Assembly (NCBI RefSeq): GCF_040361195.1
Contig: NZ_APNE01000010.1
Strand: one strand, 5' to 3'
Source: Salinisphaera hydrothermalis
GTDB taxonomy: Bacteria > Pseudomonadota > Gammaproteobacteria > Nevskiales > Salinisphaeraceae
Length of the DNA: 64,000 nucleotides
Positions 50,238-58,238 of the stretch are shown here, in pieces. The notes below the pieces were generated by a model. The model did not search any database. It had not been told where the DNA came from and saw only the letters and a program-made list of their open reading frames with translations. The position numbers and the translations under genes were made by a program. How positions within the stretch are numbered: the first letter of the stretch is position 1; each line of letters begins with the position of its first letter.

Positions 50238-51725
50238 ATGACCGCAAAGCGTGTGTTCCTGACCTGGGCGACAGCTCTGGGCGGCTGTCTACTGCCACTG
50301 GCGGCCTGGGCGGCCGAATCGAGCGCCGGTTCCGGCGGCTCGAATCACGGTCTCAATCTCACGACCGCTTGGCCCGGCTTCGTGGCGCTGGCGCTATTCG
50401 CGGGCGCCTATCTGCTGGTCGTGCTCGAGGAATACACCGATCTGCGTAAGTCCAAGCCGGTGATTCTCGCCGCCGGGCTCATCTGGATGCTGATCGCCGC
50501 CTATGTGCATTTCACCGGTGTATCCGCCGGGGTCGAAGACGCCCTGACCGAAACGCTGGTCGATTTCGCCGGCTTGTTCCTGTTCCTGCTGGTGGCGATG
50601 ACCTACGTCAACGCCATGACCGACCGGAACATCTTCGAGGCGTTACGCACCTGGCTTGCGGCCCGGGGGTATTCGTTCCGGCAACTGTTCTGGATCACCG
50701 GCTTTCTCGCGTTCATCATCTCGCCGGCGATCGATAACCTGACCACCGCACTGGTGCTTTCGGCCGTCGTACTGGCAGTCGGCGGCGGCAACCGGCGGTT
50801 CATCGCCCTGGCCTGTATCAACATCGTGGTCGGCGCCAATGCCGGCGGCGCCTTCAGCCCCTTCGGCGACATCACCACGCTGATGGTCTGGCAGACCGAC
50901 CAGCTCGGCTTCGCCGAATTCTTCCGGCTGTTCATTCCGGCCCTGGTCAACTTCGTGGTCCCGGCGGCGATCATGCATTTCGCGGTACCCGCCGGCGCCC
51001 CCGAAGCCGGCGAGAATACCGGGCACGTACGCCGCGGCGGCTATGCCGTACTGATCGCCTTCGCCGCGACCATCGCCACTGCCGTGGTCGGGCACAGCTA
51101 CTTCGGCCTACCGCCCTATCTCGGCATGATGCTGGGCATGGCCTACCTGCAGCTGCTCATGTATTACCTCATGAAAACAGCGATGTGGAAGGACGAGGCG
51201 CTGGCCGCTTATCGCGAGTCCGACGAAATGACGCCGCCGGATCTGGTACGGCACGAGGAGCACGGCGATTCAGCCGAGCGCTTCAACGTATTCGGGCATG
51301 TGGCCGAGGCCGAGTGGGATACGCTGCTGTTCTTCTACGGCGTGCTGCTATGCGTGGGCGGCCTGGCGTTCCTGGGTTATCTGTCGGTGCTGGCCAACGT
51401 GCTCTACCTGCAATGGGGCGCGACCTGGGCCAATACGGCGATAGGCGTGATGTCGGCCATCGTCGACAACATTCCGATCATGGCGGCTGTAATCCAGATG
51501 AAACCGGCCATGTCGGACGGTCAGTGGCTGCTCGTGACGATGACGGCCGGCGTGGGCGGCAGCCTGCTATCGATCGGCTCGGCGGCCGGCGTGGCGCTCA
51601 TGGGCCAGGCGCGCGGCTACTACACCTTCATGTCGCATCTGAAATGGAGCTGGGCGGTCGCCATCGGCTACATCGCCTCGATTCTGGTGCATATGCTGGT
51701 CAACGCGGGCACGTTCCACGGCTGA
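50238..51725 (+). CDS. nhaD: NhaD-type Na+/H+ antiporter
   Basis: 495 residues from the ATG at 50238, behind GGGGGA; ATGs at 50193 and 50196 would add 15 residues before the signal-like MTAKRVFLTWATALGGCLLP. About 12-13 membrane segments. Family motifs: SPAIDNLTTALVLSAVVLAV, NIVVGANAGGAFSPFGDITT in the middle and, in the second half, GVMSAIVDNIPIMAAVIQM, with charged residues inside helices. NhaD exchanges Na+ or Li+ for H+ at alkaline pH and is frequent in halophiles and marine bacteria. Confidence 0.9.
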   Translation: MTAKRVFLTWATALGGCLLPLAAWAAESSAGSGGSNHGLNLTTAWPGFVALALFAGAYLLVVLEEYTDLRKSKPVILAAGLIWMLIAAYVHFTGVSAGVEDALTETLVDFAGLFLFLLVAMTYVNAMTDRNIFEALRTWLAARGYSFRQLFWITGFLAFIISPAIDNLTTALVLSAVVLAVGGGNRRFIALACINIVVGANAGGAFSPFGDITTLMVWQTDQLGFAEFFRLFIPALVNFVVPAAIMHFAVPAGAPEAGENTGHVRRGGYAVLIAFAATIATAVVGHSYFGLPPYLGMMLGMAYLQLLMYYLMKTAMWKDEALAAYRESDEMTPPDLVRHEEHGDSAERFNVFGHVAEAEWDTLLFFYGVLLCVGGLAFLGYLSVLANVLYLQWGATWANTAIGVMSAIVDNIPIMAAVIQMKPAMSDGQWLLVTMTAGVGGSLLSIGSAAGVALMGQARGYYTFMSHLKWSWAVAIGYIASILVHMLVNAGTFHG

Positions 51726-51738
51726 CGAGGACAACGCA

Positions 51739-51757
51739 GCCGGCCCCGGAGGCCGGC
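51739..51757. terminator. GC hairpin between convergent nhaD and XRE-like genes
   Basis: GCCGGCC, loop CCGGA, GGCCGGC: seven perfect GC pairs, 14 bases after the nhaD stop. No U tract is present on either strand, so it would act weakly or with Rho. Confidence 0.4.
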
Positions 51758-51773
51758 CCGGCAAACAGCCGCG

Positions 51774-52463
51774 TCAGGCCGACGACCCGGGGCCATTCTC
51801 CGACGCGCGCACCGCCGCGTCATCGATCGCGCCATCGCCCGGCGGCACGGGCGGTGGCGTCCAGCGACCGGCCCTGAGCGCCATCGCGGTTTCCATCGAA
51901 CTTCGGCAGAACGCCAACACCTGATTGAATTCGGCCTCGGGCAGCTGGCGCACGGCCTCATTGCCGCGGTAGATGTTCATCCATTTACGATCGCGTTCGA
52001 TCATGGTCGGCAGATGACCGATGCCCCAATCCTCGGCCAACGCCCACAGCCGCGGATTGAAACCACGCACGAGGCTGATCAGAAACGGAATGGGGTCGTT
52101 GCGGGCGAGCAGCGAGGTCAGCCGCAGGATGAGCTCGAACGACACGGTCGCACTGCCCTGCTCCATGGCCTGGAGCACCGTCTTGTCCTCCAGAGCGAGC
52201 GCTTCGGCCAGGCCGTCGATCGACAGCCCCGCGGTCGTACGGGCGTCGTGGATGGCCTCACCGGCGCGCTTCATCCAAGCACGCTGTTCGGCCGACAAGC
52301 GCTTACGCTGCGCCTTGTCGAGGATCAGGGTGGAGCCGATACGTAGCGTCAAGCCGCCGACACGGCCGGCGAGCGCTCCGACCGCCTGACGCGACAGATT
52401 GAACGTCAGGCTGGACACCTGTTCGAAAAGTCGGGCCCGTGTCGAATCCTCTGATCGGCCCAT
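51774..52463 (-). CDS. XRE-like helix-turn-helix protein
   Basis: 229 residues from the ATG at 52461-52463 with AGGAGA upstream. A basic/amphipathic N-terminal region (about 1-65) precedes a Cro/C1-type helix-turn-helix: MKRAGEAIHDARTTAGLSID, GLAEALALEDKTVLQAMEQG and SATVSFELILRLTSLLARND at about 64-123. The C-terminal half (about 125-205) has RDRKWMNIYRGNEAVRQLPE and ends in a Pro-rich tail. The DNA target is unknown. A perfect 13-bp hairpin lies in its leader, 21 bases upstream of the start. Confidence 0.72.
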   Translation of the reverse strand: MGRSEDSTRARLFEQVSSLTFNLSRQAVGALAGRVGGLTLRIGSTLILDKAQRKRLSAEQRAWMKRAGEAIHDARTTAGLSIDGLAEALALEDKTVLQAMEQGSATVSFELILRLTSLLARNDPIPFLISLVRGFNPRLWALAEDWGIGHLPTMIERDRKWMNIYRGNEAVRQLPEAEFNQVLAFCRSSMETAMALRAGRWTPPPVPPGDGAIDDAAVRASENGPGSSA

Positions 52464-52483
52464 GGTCGTCTCCTGAAAATGAG

Positions 52484-52511
52484 CGTGGCGCCCGGGTCCC
52501 CGGGCGCCACG
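52484..52511. promoter_or_regulatory. Perfect 13-bp palindrome in the leader of the XRE-like gene
   Basis: CGTGGCGCCCGGG (52484-52496), loop TC, CCCGGGCGCCACG (52499-52511). All 13 pairs match. It ends 21 bases before the start codon and so covers the region where a self-regulating repressor or an RNA hairpin would act. An operator and a structured leader cannot be told apart from sequence. Confidence 0.45.
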
Positions 52512-52603
52512 ACCGAGCATAACGCGATTCGGCCACAAGATTGAGACCGCTAGCCGCCAGCATGGCGCCGGTCATTTCCCTCGCGGGCATGACATCGTCG
52601 TCG

Positions 52604-52900
52604 TAGGGACTGTTGCCGTTTCGTGCGCGCGCCGCGTTGGAGACCGCAAATCGTGTCCGGCAAGGCGCGAGTCGCCGGCTCTGGGCGTGCCACGACCCAG
52701 ACTCGCAACGCCGTCGGGCGCGCCTGATTAATTTCTTTGACCGGCCAACCCGAAGGGACAAGCGCCCACAAATTAACGACACGACGGCAATACAGCGTTA
52801 TAGCTCTCTCGCGTAGGCCCACTACGCCGCGTTCGCTACGCCTCGTCTTGCCGCAAAACAGCACTTGGCGCGGACGCGCACGAAACGGCAACAGTCCCTA
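52604..52900. mobile_element. MITE-like element with 26-bp perfect terminal inverted repeats and TA ends (copy 2)
   Basis: Left end 52604-52629 (TAGGGACTGTTGCCGTTTCG plus TGCGCG) and right end 52875-52900 are exact reverse complements. The outermost TA on each side suggests TA-target insertion. The 297-bp body matches copy 1 over most of its length (CCGCAAATCGTGTCCGGCAA, CACGACCCAGACTCGCAACG, CCCGAAGGGACAAGCGCCCA, TTCGCTACGCCTCGTCTTGC). It lies in a 513-bp gene-free gap between the XRE-like gene and a lipoprotein gene; apart from the leader palindrome nothing else is seen in that gap. Confidence 0.85.
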
Positions 52901-52976
52901 GCCCGGCACAGAACGGCGCATGAACAACAACGACTCGGATGCGCGAACGGCGGCGCCCGCTCGTTCGCGACCGGCC

Positions 52977-53615
52977 CTACCGATAAAACCGTTTCTTCAG
53001 AAGCGCATCGATCTCGTTGTACAACGCGCCGAAGCGTGTCGCGGCGCCGGACATAATTTTCGACAACGCCGGATCGGATTCGCGCCGAGCGAGCGTCTGC
53101 GCCAGAAAACGCTGCTGGTCGACAATCACGAGCAGACGAATGAGCAGCCCGCGCTCGAACGTCTTGCCGGAATCGCCCACGATCGGCGCATAGCGCTTGA
53201 TCAAGGCTTTCTTTTCCGCCGCATGGGCGGCCTTGATCAGCGGCGGCGTGGTGGGTCGATCGAGCGCCAGCGCCGGAAAATCGTGGGTGAGCTTCTGCAG
53301 CCGGTCCGCCAATTGCCCACTGTAATCGGTCACGTCGTGCACCACCTTCTCGACGTCCGCCGATTCGTTCTTCACCAACAGGAACTTGTCGATCTTGGAC
53401 AGGCCTTTGACGTTCGAGTACAAATCGCTGTACCCGTCGTTGAGCTGGTCGCGCGCCGACTCTTGACCCGCAGCGAAGGGCGGGCGAGCCGCGTTCGACG
53501 CATCCGCGTCATGCGTACCGATCAGCGCACAACCGCCAAGCTCGGCGGACAAAATAAGCCAGAGGATGCCCACGACCGCCGACAGACGGCCCGGGCTGGG
53601 ATTCAATCGTTTCAT
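52977..53615 (-). CDS. Putative lipoprotein of unknown function
   Basis: 212 residues. The N-terminus RLSAVVGILWLILSAELGGC is a lipoprotein signal with lipobox LGGC at about residue 29. The mature part is mostly helical: YSDLYSNVKGLSKIDKFLLV, EKVVHDVTDYSGQLADRLQK, and a Lys/Arg-rich end ALYNEIDALLKKRFYR. No family recognised. The regular helices and charge pattern suggest a periplasmic coiled adaptor, which is only inference. It lies upstream of, and in the same direction as, nothing obvious; the sugar-porter gene ends behind it after a hairpin. Confidence 0.6.
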   Translation of the reverse strand: MKRLNPSPGRLSAVVGILWLILSAELGGCALIGTHDADASNAARPPFAAGQESARDQLNDGYSDLYSNVKGLSKIDKFLLVKNESADVEKVVHDVTDYSGQLADRLQKLTHDFPALALDRPTTPPLIKAAHAAEKKALIKRYAPIVGDSGKTFERGLLIRLLVIVDQQRFLAQTLARRESDPALSKIMSGAATRFGALYNEIDALLKKRFYR

Positions 53616-53627
53616 TGCCCCAAAGCT

Positions 53628-53656
53628 ACGCGTATCGCCGTAACGGCGATACGCGT
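53628..53656. terminator. Perfect 13-bp hairpin after the sugar-porter gene
   Basis: ACGCGTATCGCCG, loop TAA, CGGCGATACGCGT, 20 bases beyond the stop of the minus-strand sugar porter gene and just upstream of the lipoprotein gene start. A short T run occurs on the plus-strand side only, so it is a probable but not classical terminator, and might also be read as an operator for the lipoprotein gene. Confidence 0.5.
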
Positions 53657-53675
53657 TTCAAATCGGAGCCCGCGA

Positions 53676-55091
53676 TTAGCGCAACGGCACGGCCGCGGCG
53701 TGATCGCGCTGATCCGCCGGGAAGAACTCGCCCGCCTTCAGGTCGGATTCGATCTGCTCCAGCGATCGGCCGTTGGTTTCCGGCACATAGCGGATGATGA
53801 ACACCACGCCCAGCGCGCTGATGACCGCATACAGCCAGAAGGCGCCGGAAGTACCGAGCGCATTGATCAGGGTGAGCGTGGTCAGCGTGACCAGCAGATC
53901 GAAAGTCCAGTGCGAGAACGCACCAACGCTCGCGCCCTTGCCGCGTACGAACAACGGGTAGACCTCGGCATTGATCAGCCACAACGCCACACCGAAGCTG
54001 CAGTTCAAGGCCATGTAGACGGCCATGCATGCAATCAACAGATACTGAGCGGCCGAGGCCTGCGGCATGCCGCCCATGAACAGGATCGCCATCACCGCCA
54101 TGGCCACGGCCGAACCCGGCACCATCCACAACAAGAAGCGGCGCCGACCGATGCGGTCCACCATCAGGATGCCGAAGATGGTGCTGATATTGACCAGCAC
54201 GATGGCGCCGATCGACGCCAGGATCGAGGCGTTGTCGCCGAACCCAGCCTCGGTCAGGATGGTCGGCGCGTAATACAGCAGCGCATTGTTACCGGTGATC
54301 TGTGAAAACATGGCGATCCCGGCCCCGGCCACCAGCGCCGGGCGGATCCAGGGCGAAAACAGATCCGCCCAGCTGCCTTCCGGCCGGGCCGAAATATCCT
54401 TGATTTCGTCCACTTCTCGCTGTGCCGCCGACCGATCCAGGCGCACGCGGGTGAGCACCCCCAGGGCGTCGTCCTCGCGATCGCGGTTGACCAGCCAGCG
54501 CGGCGACTCGGGCAACAGCAGCATGCCGACCATCAAAATCACGGCCGGAATCATCCCCAGGCCGAACATCCAGCGCCAGGCGTCACCCAGCGCGTAGCCG
54601 GTGAGATAAGCCACTAAAATGCCGAACACGACCATGAACTGGAACATCACCACCAGCTTGCCGCGGGAAGCGGGCGGGGCGACTTCGCCGATATAGACCG
54701 GGATGATCTGGGTCGCGCTGCCCGCGGACAGGCCCAGGATGAAGCGCGAGGCGATCAGGAAGATCACCGTCGGTGCCATCGCCGACATCAACGAACCGAT
54801 AGTGAAGATCAACCCCACCAGCATGATCGAGCGTCGGCGCCCGATCTTGTCGGAGATCGCGCCGGTGCTGAACACGCCGAACAGCGCCCCGAAGATGATC
54901 GCGCCGGTGACAATCTGTTTGAGGTTGTCGGTCAGCGAAAAGTCGTGTGCGAGGCCAAGCAGGGCCACGCCGATGATGCCGGTGTCGTAGCCGAACAACA
55001 GCCCGCCCAGGGCCGCGACGACCGACACCATGCCGATCAGCGGCCGTCCCTTGAGCAGCCCGGTGGGTGCTGTGCTGACGGATTCGCTCAT
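53676..55091 (-). CDS. Sugar-porter family MFS transporter (GalP/XylE-like)
   Basis: 471 residues, 12 membrane segments. Sugar-porter signatures: LLFGYDTGIIGVALLG in helix 1, DKIGRRRSIMLVGLIFTIGS after helix 2, RFILGLSAGSATQIIPVYIG in helices 4-5, LLPESPRWLVNRDREDDALG before the central loop, DRIGRRRFLLWMVPGSAVAM in the second half, and the C-terminal PETNGRSLEQIE. These fit proton-coupled hexose or pentose symporters; glucose, galactose, xylose and inositol carriers share them. No sugar-catabolic gene is adjacent. Confidence 0.9.
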   Translation of the reverse strand: MSESVSTAPTGLLKGRPLIGMVSVVAALGGLLFGYDTGIIGVALLGLAHDFSLTDNLKQIVTGAIIFGALFGVFSTGAISDKIGRRRSIMLVGLIFTIGSLMSAMAPTVIFLIASRFILGLSAGSATQIIPVYIGEVAPPASRGKLVVMFQFMVVFGILVAYLTGYALGDAWRWMFGLGMIPAVILMVGMLLLPESPRWLVNRDREDDALGVLTRVRLDRSAAQREVDEIKDISARPEGSWADLFSPWIRPALVAGAGIAMFSQITGNNALLYYAPTILTEAGFGDNASILASIGAIVLVNISTIFGILMVDRIGRRRFLLWMVPGSAVAMAVMAILFMGGMPQASAAQYLLIACMAVYMALNCSFGVALWLINAEVYPLFVRGKGASVGAFSHWTFDLLVTLTTLTLINALGTSGAFWLYAVISALGVVFIIRYVPETNGRSLEQIESDLKAGEFFPADQRDHAAAVPLR

Positions 55092-55218
55092 GGTTTCACC
55101 CTCAAGAAAAAAGACGCGCCGGGCGGGTTAATGCCGGGCGCGCTGTTTGCTGAATCGATTCATTATCGCGTTCACTGCGTGATACAGCACTACATCTTTG
55201 GGATGAGACGCACGACTT

Positions 55219-56676
55219 TTAGGTGACGGTAATCGCACTCAGATCGGCCACGAACCGGCGATACTCCGCATCGCGCCGCTCGCGCGATCGGAGGATGAAC
55301 GACGGATGCACGGTGGGAATCAGGCATCGTTCGTGCCAAGCGATGCGCTGGCCGCGTTGCCGCGTCACCGAGATACGGCGGTCGAGCAGTGCCATCGCCG
55401 CGCTCGCGCCCAGGGCAACCACGACGTCGGGCGCCACGCGCTCGATCTCGGCCTCGAGCCAGGGGCGGCAGGCGTGGATCTCATGGTAGTCGGGCTTGGC
55501 GTGCAGCCGGGTCTTGCCTTTGGGCGTGAACTTGAAATGCTTGACGGCATTGGTGACATACAACGATCGACGATCCAGCCCAGCCTCGCTCAGCGCCGCA
55601 TCAAGCAGTTGCCCCGCCGGGCCGACGAACGGCCGCCCGGCCAGGTCCTCGGCATCGCCGGGCTGTTCGCCCACCAGCATGATGCGCGCGTCGGCCGGTC
55701 CCTCGCCGAACACGGTCTGGGTCGCCGGCCCGCACAAAGCACAGCGCTGGCAACCGGCCGCGCGCAGCGCCAGCTGTTGCAGCGAGCCGCTTTCGGCATC
55801 GTCGGCGAGACGCGCCAGCATGGCTGCGGGCGCCTCCGGCGTGGCGCCGCAACGCAGCGTGTCCTGTTCGCGCCGGTCGGCCTCCATGGCCGCCACGCGA
55901 CGATCGGCCCCGGCGATCAAGCCCGGGATGAGCGCGGCTTCCGGCAGGTTCTTCCAGTACTTTGCCGGCATTTCCGACATCATCGCGCGCGTCTTGATCC
56001 GGGCCGGATTGAAGATGCTGCGGTAATAGACTCGCCACGCGTCTTCCGTGACGTCGCCGTCCGGCGCCGCGCTCTTGTCGGTGCCGAGCGAGAACCAGAC
56101 ATCCCCACTGCCCTCCCAGTGCGCACAGCGGTCGGGCGTCAGGATCGACCAGCGCATATTGGCGAAGCGACGCTGAAAGAAGCCGGCCGCATAGGCCACG
56201 ATCTCGTGTTCCGGCTCGAACCAGGCCACGTAACGCGGCTCGTCGAAACCGGGTTCGAACACCGTGCGAAAACGCACGAACGCCTTCATTTTGTGCACGT
56301 CGCGCCGCACCGCCTTGGCATAGCGGTTCACCCGCGCGACGTCCGGATCGCCCACCAGCGTCAGTAGATGCCGTTCGCCGTGAGACAACCGCCACAACAG
56401 CCGATACAACAACGCCCAGCGGTCCGCACTGCGATAACAGGCCGCGGCACGCGCCAGCGTCACGAACGACCGCGGCACCCGCGGCCCCGGCGTATCAGCC
56501 GCCCCCGGCGGGGTCGTCGCCGCCGGATCGGGTTGCCACCAGAGCGACGCTGGCGACAGGCCGGCCTGCCACTGGGCACGGGCGGCGGCCTGCCAGCCGA
56601 CGAAATCCGGCACGAAACGCACGGCGACATGACCCGCGGACGTGGCACTGCCGCCGAACAACGAGACTTGTTCCAT
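55219..56676 (-). CDS. UdgX-type uracil-DNA glycosylase fused to an N-terminal DUF4130 (TIGR03915) domain
   Basis: 485 residues. Residues about 15-255 are the DUF4130/TIGR03915 domain (VRRDVHKMKAFVRFRTVFEP, FFQRRFANMRWSILTPDRCA). From about 305 a family 4-like glycosylase follows: CQRCALC (Fe-S ligands), LVGEQPGDAEDLAGRPFVGP, LYVTNAVKHFKFTPKGKTRL with the UdgX-specific loop and the following His, ACRPWLEAEI and PTVHPSFILR. UdgX binds uracil in DNA and links to it covalently through that His. In many genomes this fusion pairs with the radical-SAM protein TIGR03916, here at 58239. It lies 2 bp after DUF3307 in the same direction. Confidence 0.86.
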   Translation of the reverse strand: MEQVSLFGGSATSAGHVAVRFVPDFVGWQAAARAQWQAGLSPASLWWQPDPAATTPPGAADTPGPRVPRSFVTLARAAACYRSADRWALLYRLLWRLSHGERHLLTLVGDPDVARVNRYAKAVRRDVHKMKAFVRFRTVFEPGFDEPRYVAWFEPEHEIVAYAAGFFQRRFANMRWSILTPDRCAHWEGSGDVWFSLGTDKSAAPDGDVTEDAWRVYYRSIFNPARIKTRAMMSEMPAKYWKNLPEAALIPGLIAGADRRVAAMEADRREQDTLRCGATPEAPAAMLARLADDAESGSLQQLALRAAGCQRCALCGPATQTVFGEGPADARIMLVGEQPGDAEDLAGRPFVGPAGQLLDAALSEAGLDRRSLYVTNAVKHFKFTPKGKTRLHAKPDYHEIHACRPWLEAEIERVAPDVVVALGASAAMALLDRRISVTRQRGQRIAWHERCLIPTVHPSFILRSRERRDAEYRRFVADLSAITVT

Positions 56677-56678
56677 CC

Positions 56679-57458
56679 TCAGCGTCCCGTGGTCTGCAGG
56701 CCGATGGATGCGGCGTGCGTCAGCAGCGCGACGATGATCGCCCAGCCGAAACTCGCCAGCGTACCGATAATTACGATCTCGCTGATTCGCGGCTCGCGCG
56801 CGTATTGGAACCGCAGGATGGATTTCGCGGCGATGACAAAGCCGATGGCATTGAACTGACCGAGCAACACGAAAAGAAATACCAACGTGCGTTCCAGCCA
56901 GCCGATCCAGGCGCCCGCGCCGGGCATCTGAGGGCTATCGTCATCGCCGTCTGAGGCGCGGTACGCGCGATGAAACCCGGCCATCAGTAGAGCCAGCATC
57001 AGATCGCCGACACGCGTGGCCAGCCAGAAGCCGCCCCCAAAGACGAACCCGATCAGCAGGCCCCGGACATGCTCCGGCGTCAGCAGCGCCGGCCAGAAGC
57101 CGTGGGCAAAGGCGCCGGGCCAGAGCAGCGCGGCCAAGCCGATGAACACCAGATGAGCGATCTGATCGAGGGCGAACAACTGCAACGCCCCGAACGGCAT
57201 CGCGGCCGCGCGCGCGTCGACACGCGGATGGATCTTGAGCGCATCGCACACGGCATGGGAAACCACCACGAGGACGATGGCCGCCGCGGCATCGAGTGAG
57301 CGGGCGCCCAGCGCGAGCCCGGAGAATATCGCGACGCAGGCGATATGCAGCGCGAACACCGGCGGCTGGCGCTTGGCGGCGATCATGGCACGTGTCTGTG
57401 CCATGAAATCCGCGAGGACATGCGCGAAGACCAGCGCGATCACTGTTTCCAGCATCAT
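56679..57458 (-). CDS. DUF3307 family membrane protein
   Basis: 259 residues. The N-terminal half is the DUF3307 domain: VIALVFAHVLADFMAQTRAM, VVVSHAVCDALKIH and FALDQIAHLVFIGLAALLW, with conserved HxxxDF, SHxxxD and DQxxH motifs in membrane helices, suggestive of a metal-binding membrane enzyme. The C-terminal half has a further cluster of helices including WIGWLERTLVFLFVLLGQFN. The function is unknown. DUF3307 genes commonly lie beside satD, as here. Two bases separate it from the UdgX-type gene. Confidence 0.8.
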   Translation of the reverse strand: MMLETVIALVFAHVLADFMAQTRAMIAAKRQPPVFALHIACVAIFSGLALGARSLDAAAAIVLVVVSHAVCDALKIHPRVDARAAAMPFGALQLFALDQIAHLVFIGLAALLWPGAFAHGFWPALLTPEHVRGLLIGFVFGGGFWLATRVGDLMLALLMAGFHRAYRASDGDDDSPQMPGAGAWIGWLERTLVFLFVLLGQFNAIGFVIAAKSILRFQYAREPRISEIVIIGTLASFGWAIIVALLTHAASIGLQTTGR

Positions 57459-57497
57459 GCGTGGCCGCCCTCGGACGACGCCCCGATACCACGCACA

Positions 57498-57544
57498 ACA
57501 GCCTTTTCAGGCTGTTTATTTAAAAACAGTCGAAATCGACTGTT
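57498..57544 (-). terminator. Twin hairpins between satD-like and DUF3307 genes
   Basis: On the minus strand AACAGTCGA-TT-TCGACTGTT (57544-57525) is a perfect 9-bp hairpin followed by TTTTTAAAT, which looks like an intrinsic terminator after the SatD-like gene. A second hairpin, AACAGCC-TGAAAA-GGCTGTT (57517-57498), follows at once. Alternatively the first palindrome may be an operator for the DUF3307 unit. Confidence 0.5.
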
Positions 57545-57561
57545 ATTGATGGTGCCTACGG

Positions 57562-58203
57562 TCATGATGACAACGCCGCCTCGAAGGCATGCACGGCTTC
57601 AAGCAACGCATGCCCGCCCGCGCGTGAAAAATGGGTCTGTACGGTCTGGGGCTGTACCGACATCGCTTCCGCGACTTCGGCCATCAACGGTGCGTCCGGC
57701 TGGGCCAGCCACATGAAAATTTCGGCCTGGCGGCTCGTCCAGTGACGCGAGCGCTCGTCGCAGACGGCGAACAGCCCCTGCGTGAGCGCTCGCACCGCCA
57801 ATGCCTCTGGCTCGCCTTCGATACGCCAGAGCTGGTGGACGCCGAGCGACTCGAGCCCGCGGCCGGATAACTCGAACGCGGGCCCGGCGGATTCGGCGAG
57901 CGTGGCCCCCGCTTGCACATGGCCCAGACCGATACCGATACGGGTTTCGGCGTCGTCGCAGGCCCAGCGCACCGCCGCGCGGGCAAACAGGCAAGCGCGC
58001 AGCGCATGAGCCGGCCGCTCGATGAGCATTTGCCAGCCGTCGCCGCGAAATCGTTCGTAGCGCACCCCGTCCTCGTCGGGCCATTCGCCGATCGCAGACG
58101 CGGCTTCGCCGAGCGCGGTCATCACCGCATCGAGCGCGCCGGTCGACAGCGCGGAAGATTTGACGATGTCGCCGGTCAGAACACAAACGGTCGATGGGTT
58201 CAT
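57562..58203 (-). CDS. SatD-family protein
   Basis: 213 residues. The N-terminal domain resembles a small nucleotide-cyclase-like fold: VCVLTGDIVKSSALSTGALD, VRYERFRGDGWQMLIERPAH and RIGIGLGHVQAGATLAESAG, where GD and RGDGW are the SatD hallmarks. The C-terminal 70 residues are a helix-turn-helix: WTSRQAEIFMWLAQPDAPLM and AEAMSVQPQTVQTHFSRAGG. Proteins of this kind are often next to DUF3307 genes; they are presumed regulatory. The gene is 35 bp from the radical-SAM gene upstream and separated from DUF3307 by a hairpin region. Confidence 0.78.
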   Translation of the reverse strand: MNPSTVCVLTGDIVKSSALSTGALDAVMTALGEAASAIGEWPDEDGVRYERFRGDGWQMLIERPAHALRACLFARAAVRWACDDAETRIGIGLGHVQAGATLAESAGPAFELSGRGLESLGVHQLWRIEGEPEALAVRALTQGLFAVCDERSRHWTSRQAEIFMWLAQPDAPLMAEVAEAMSVQPQTVQTHFSRAGGHALLEAVHAFEAALSS

Positions 58204-58238
58204 GGACGATCTCTCTTCGAATCGGCGGCGGCCGGAGC

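Noticed and set aside
52920..54305. 461-residue plus-strand frame across the lipoprotein and sugar-porter genes
   Set aside because: It is antisense to two recognisable genes, has no family motif and is compositionally biased to Arg/Gln/Ala/Gly.
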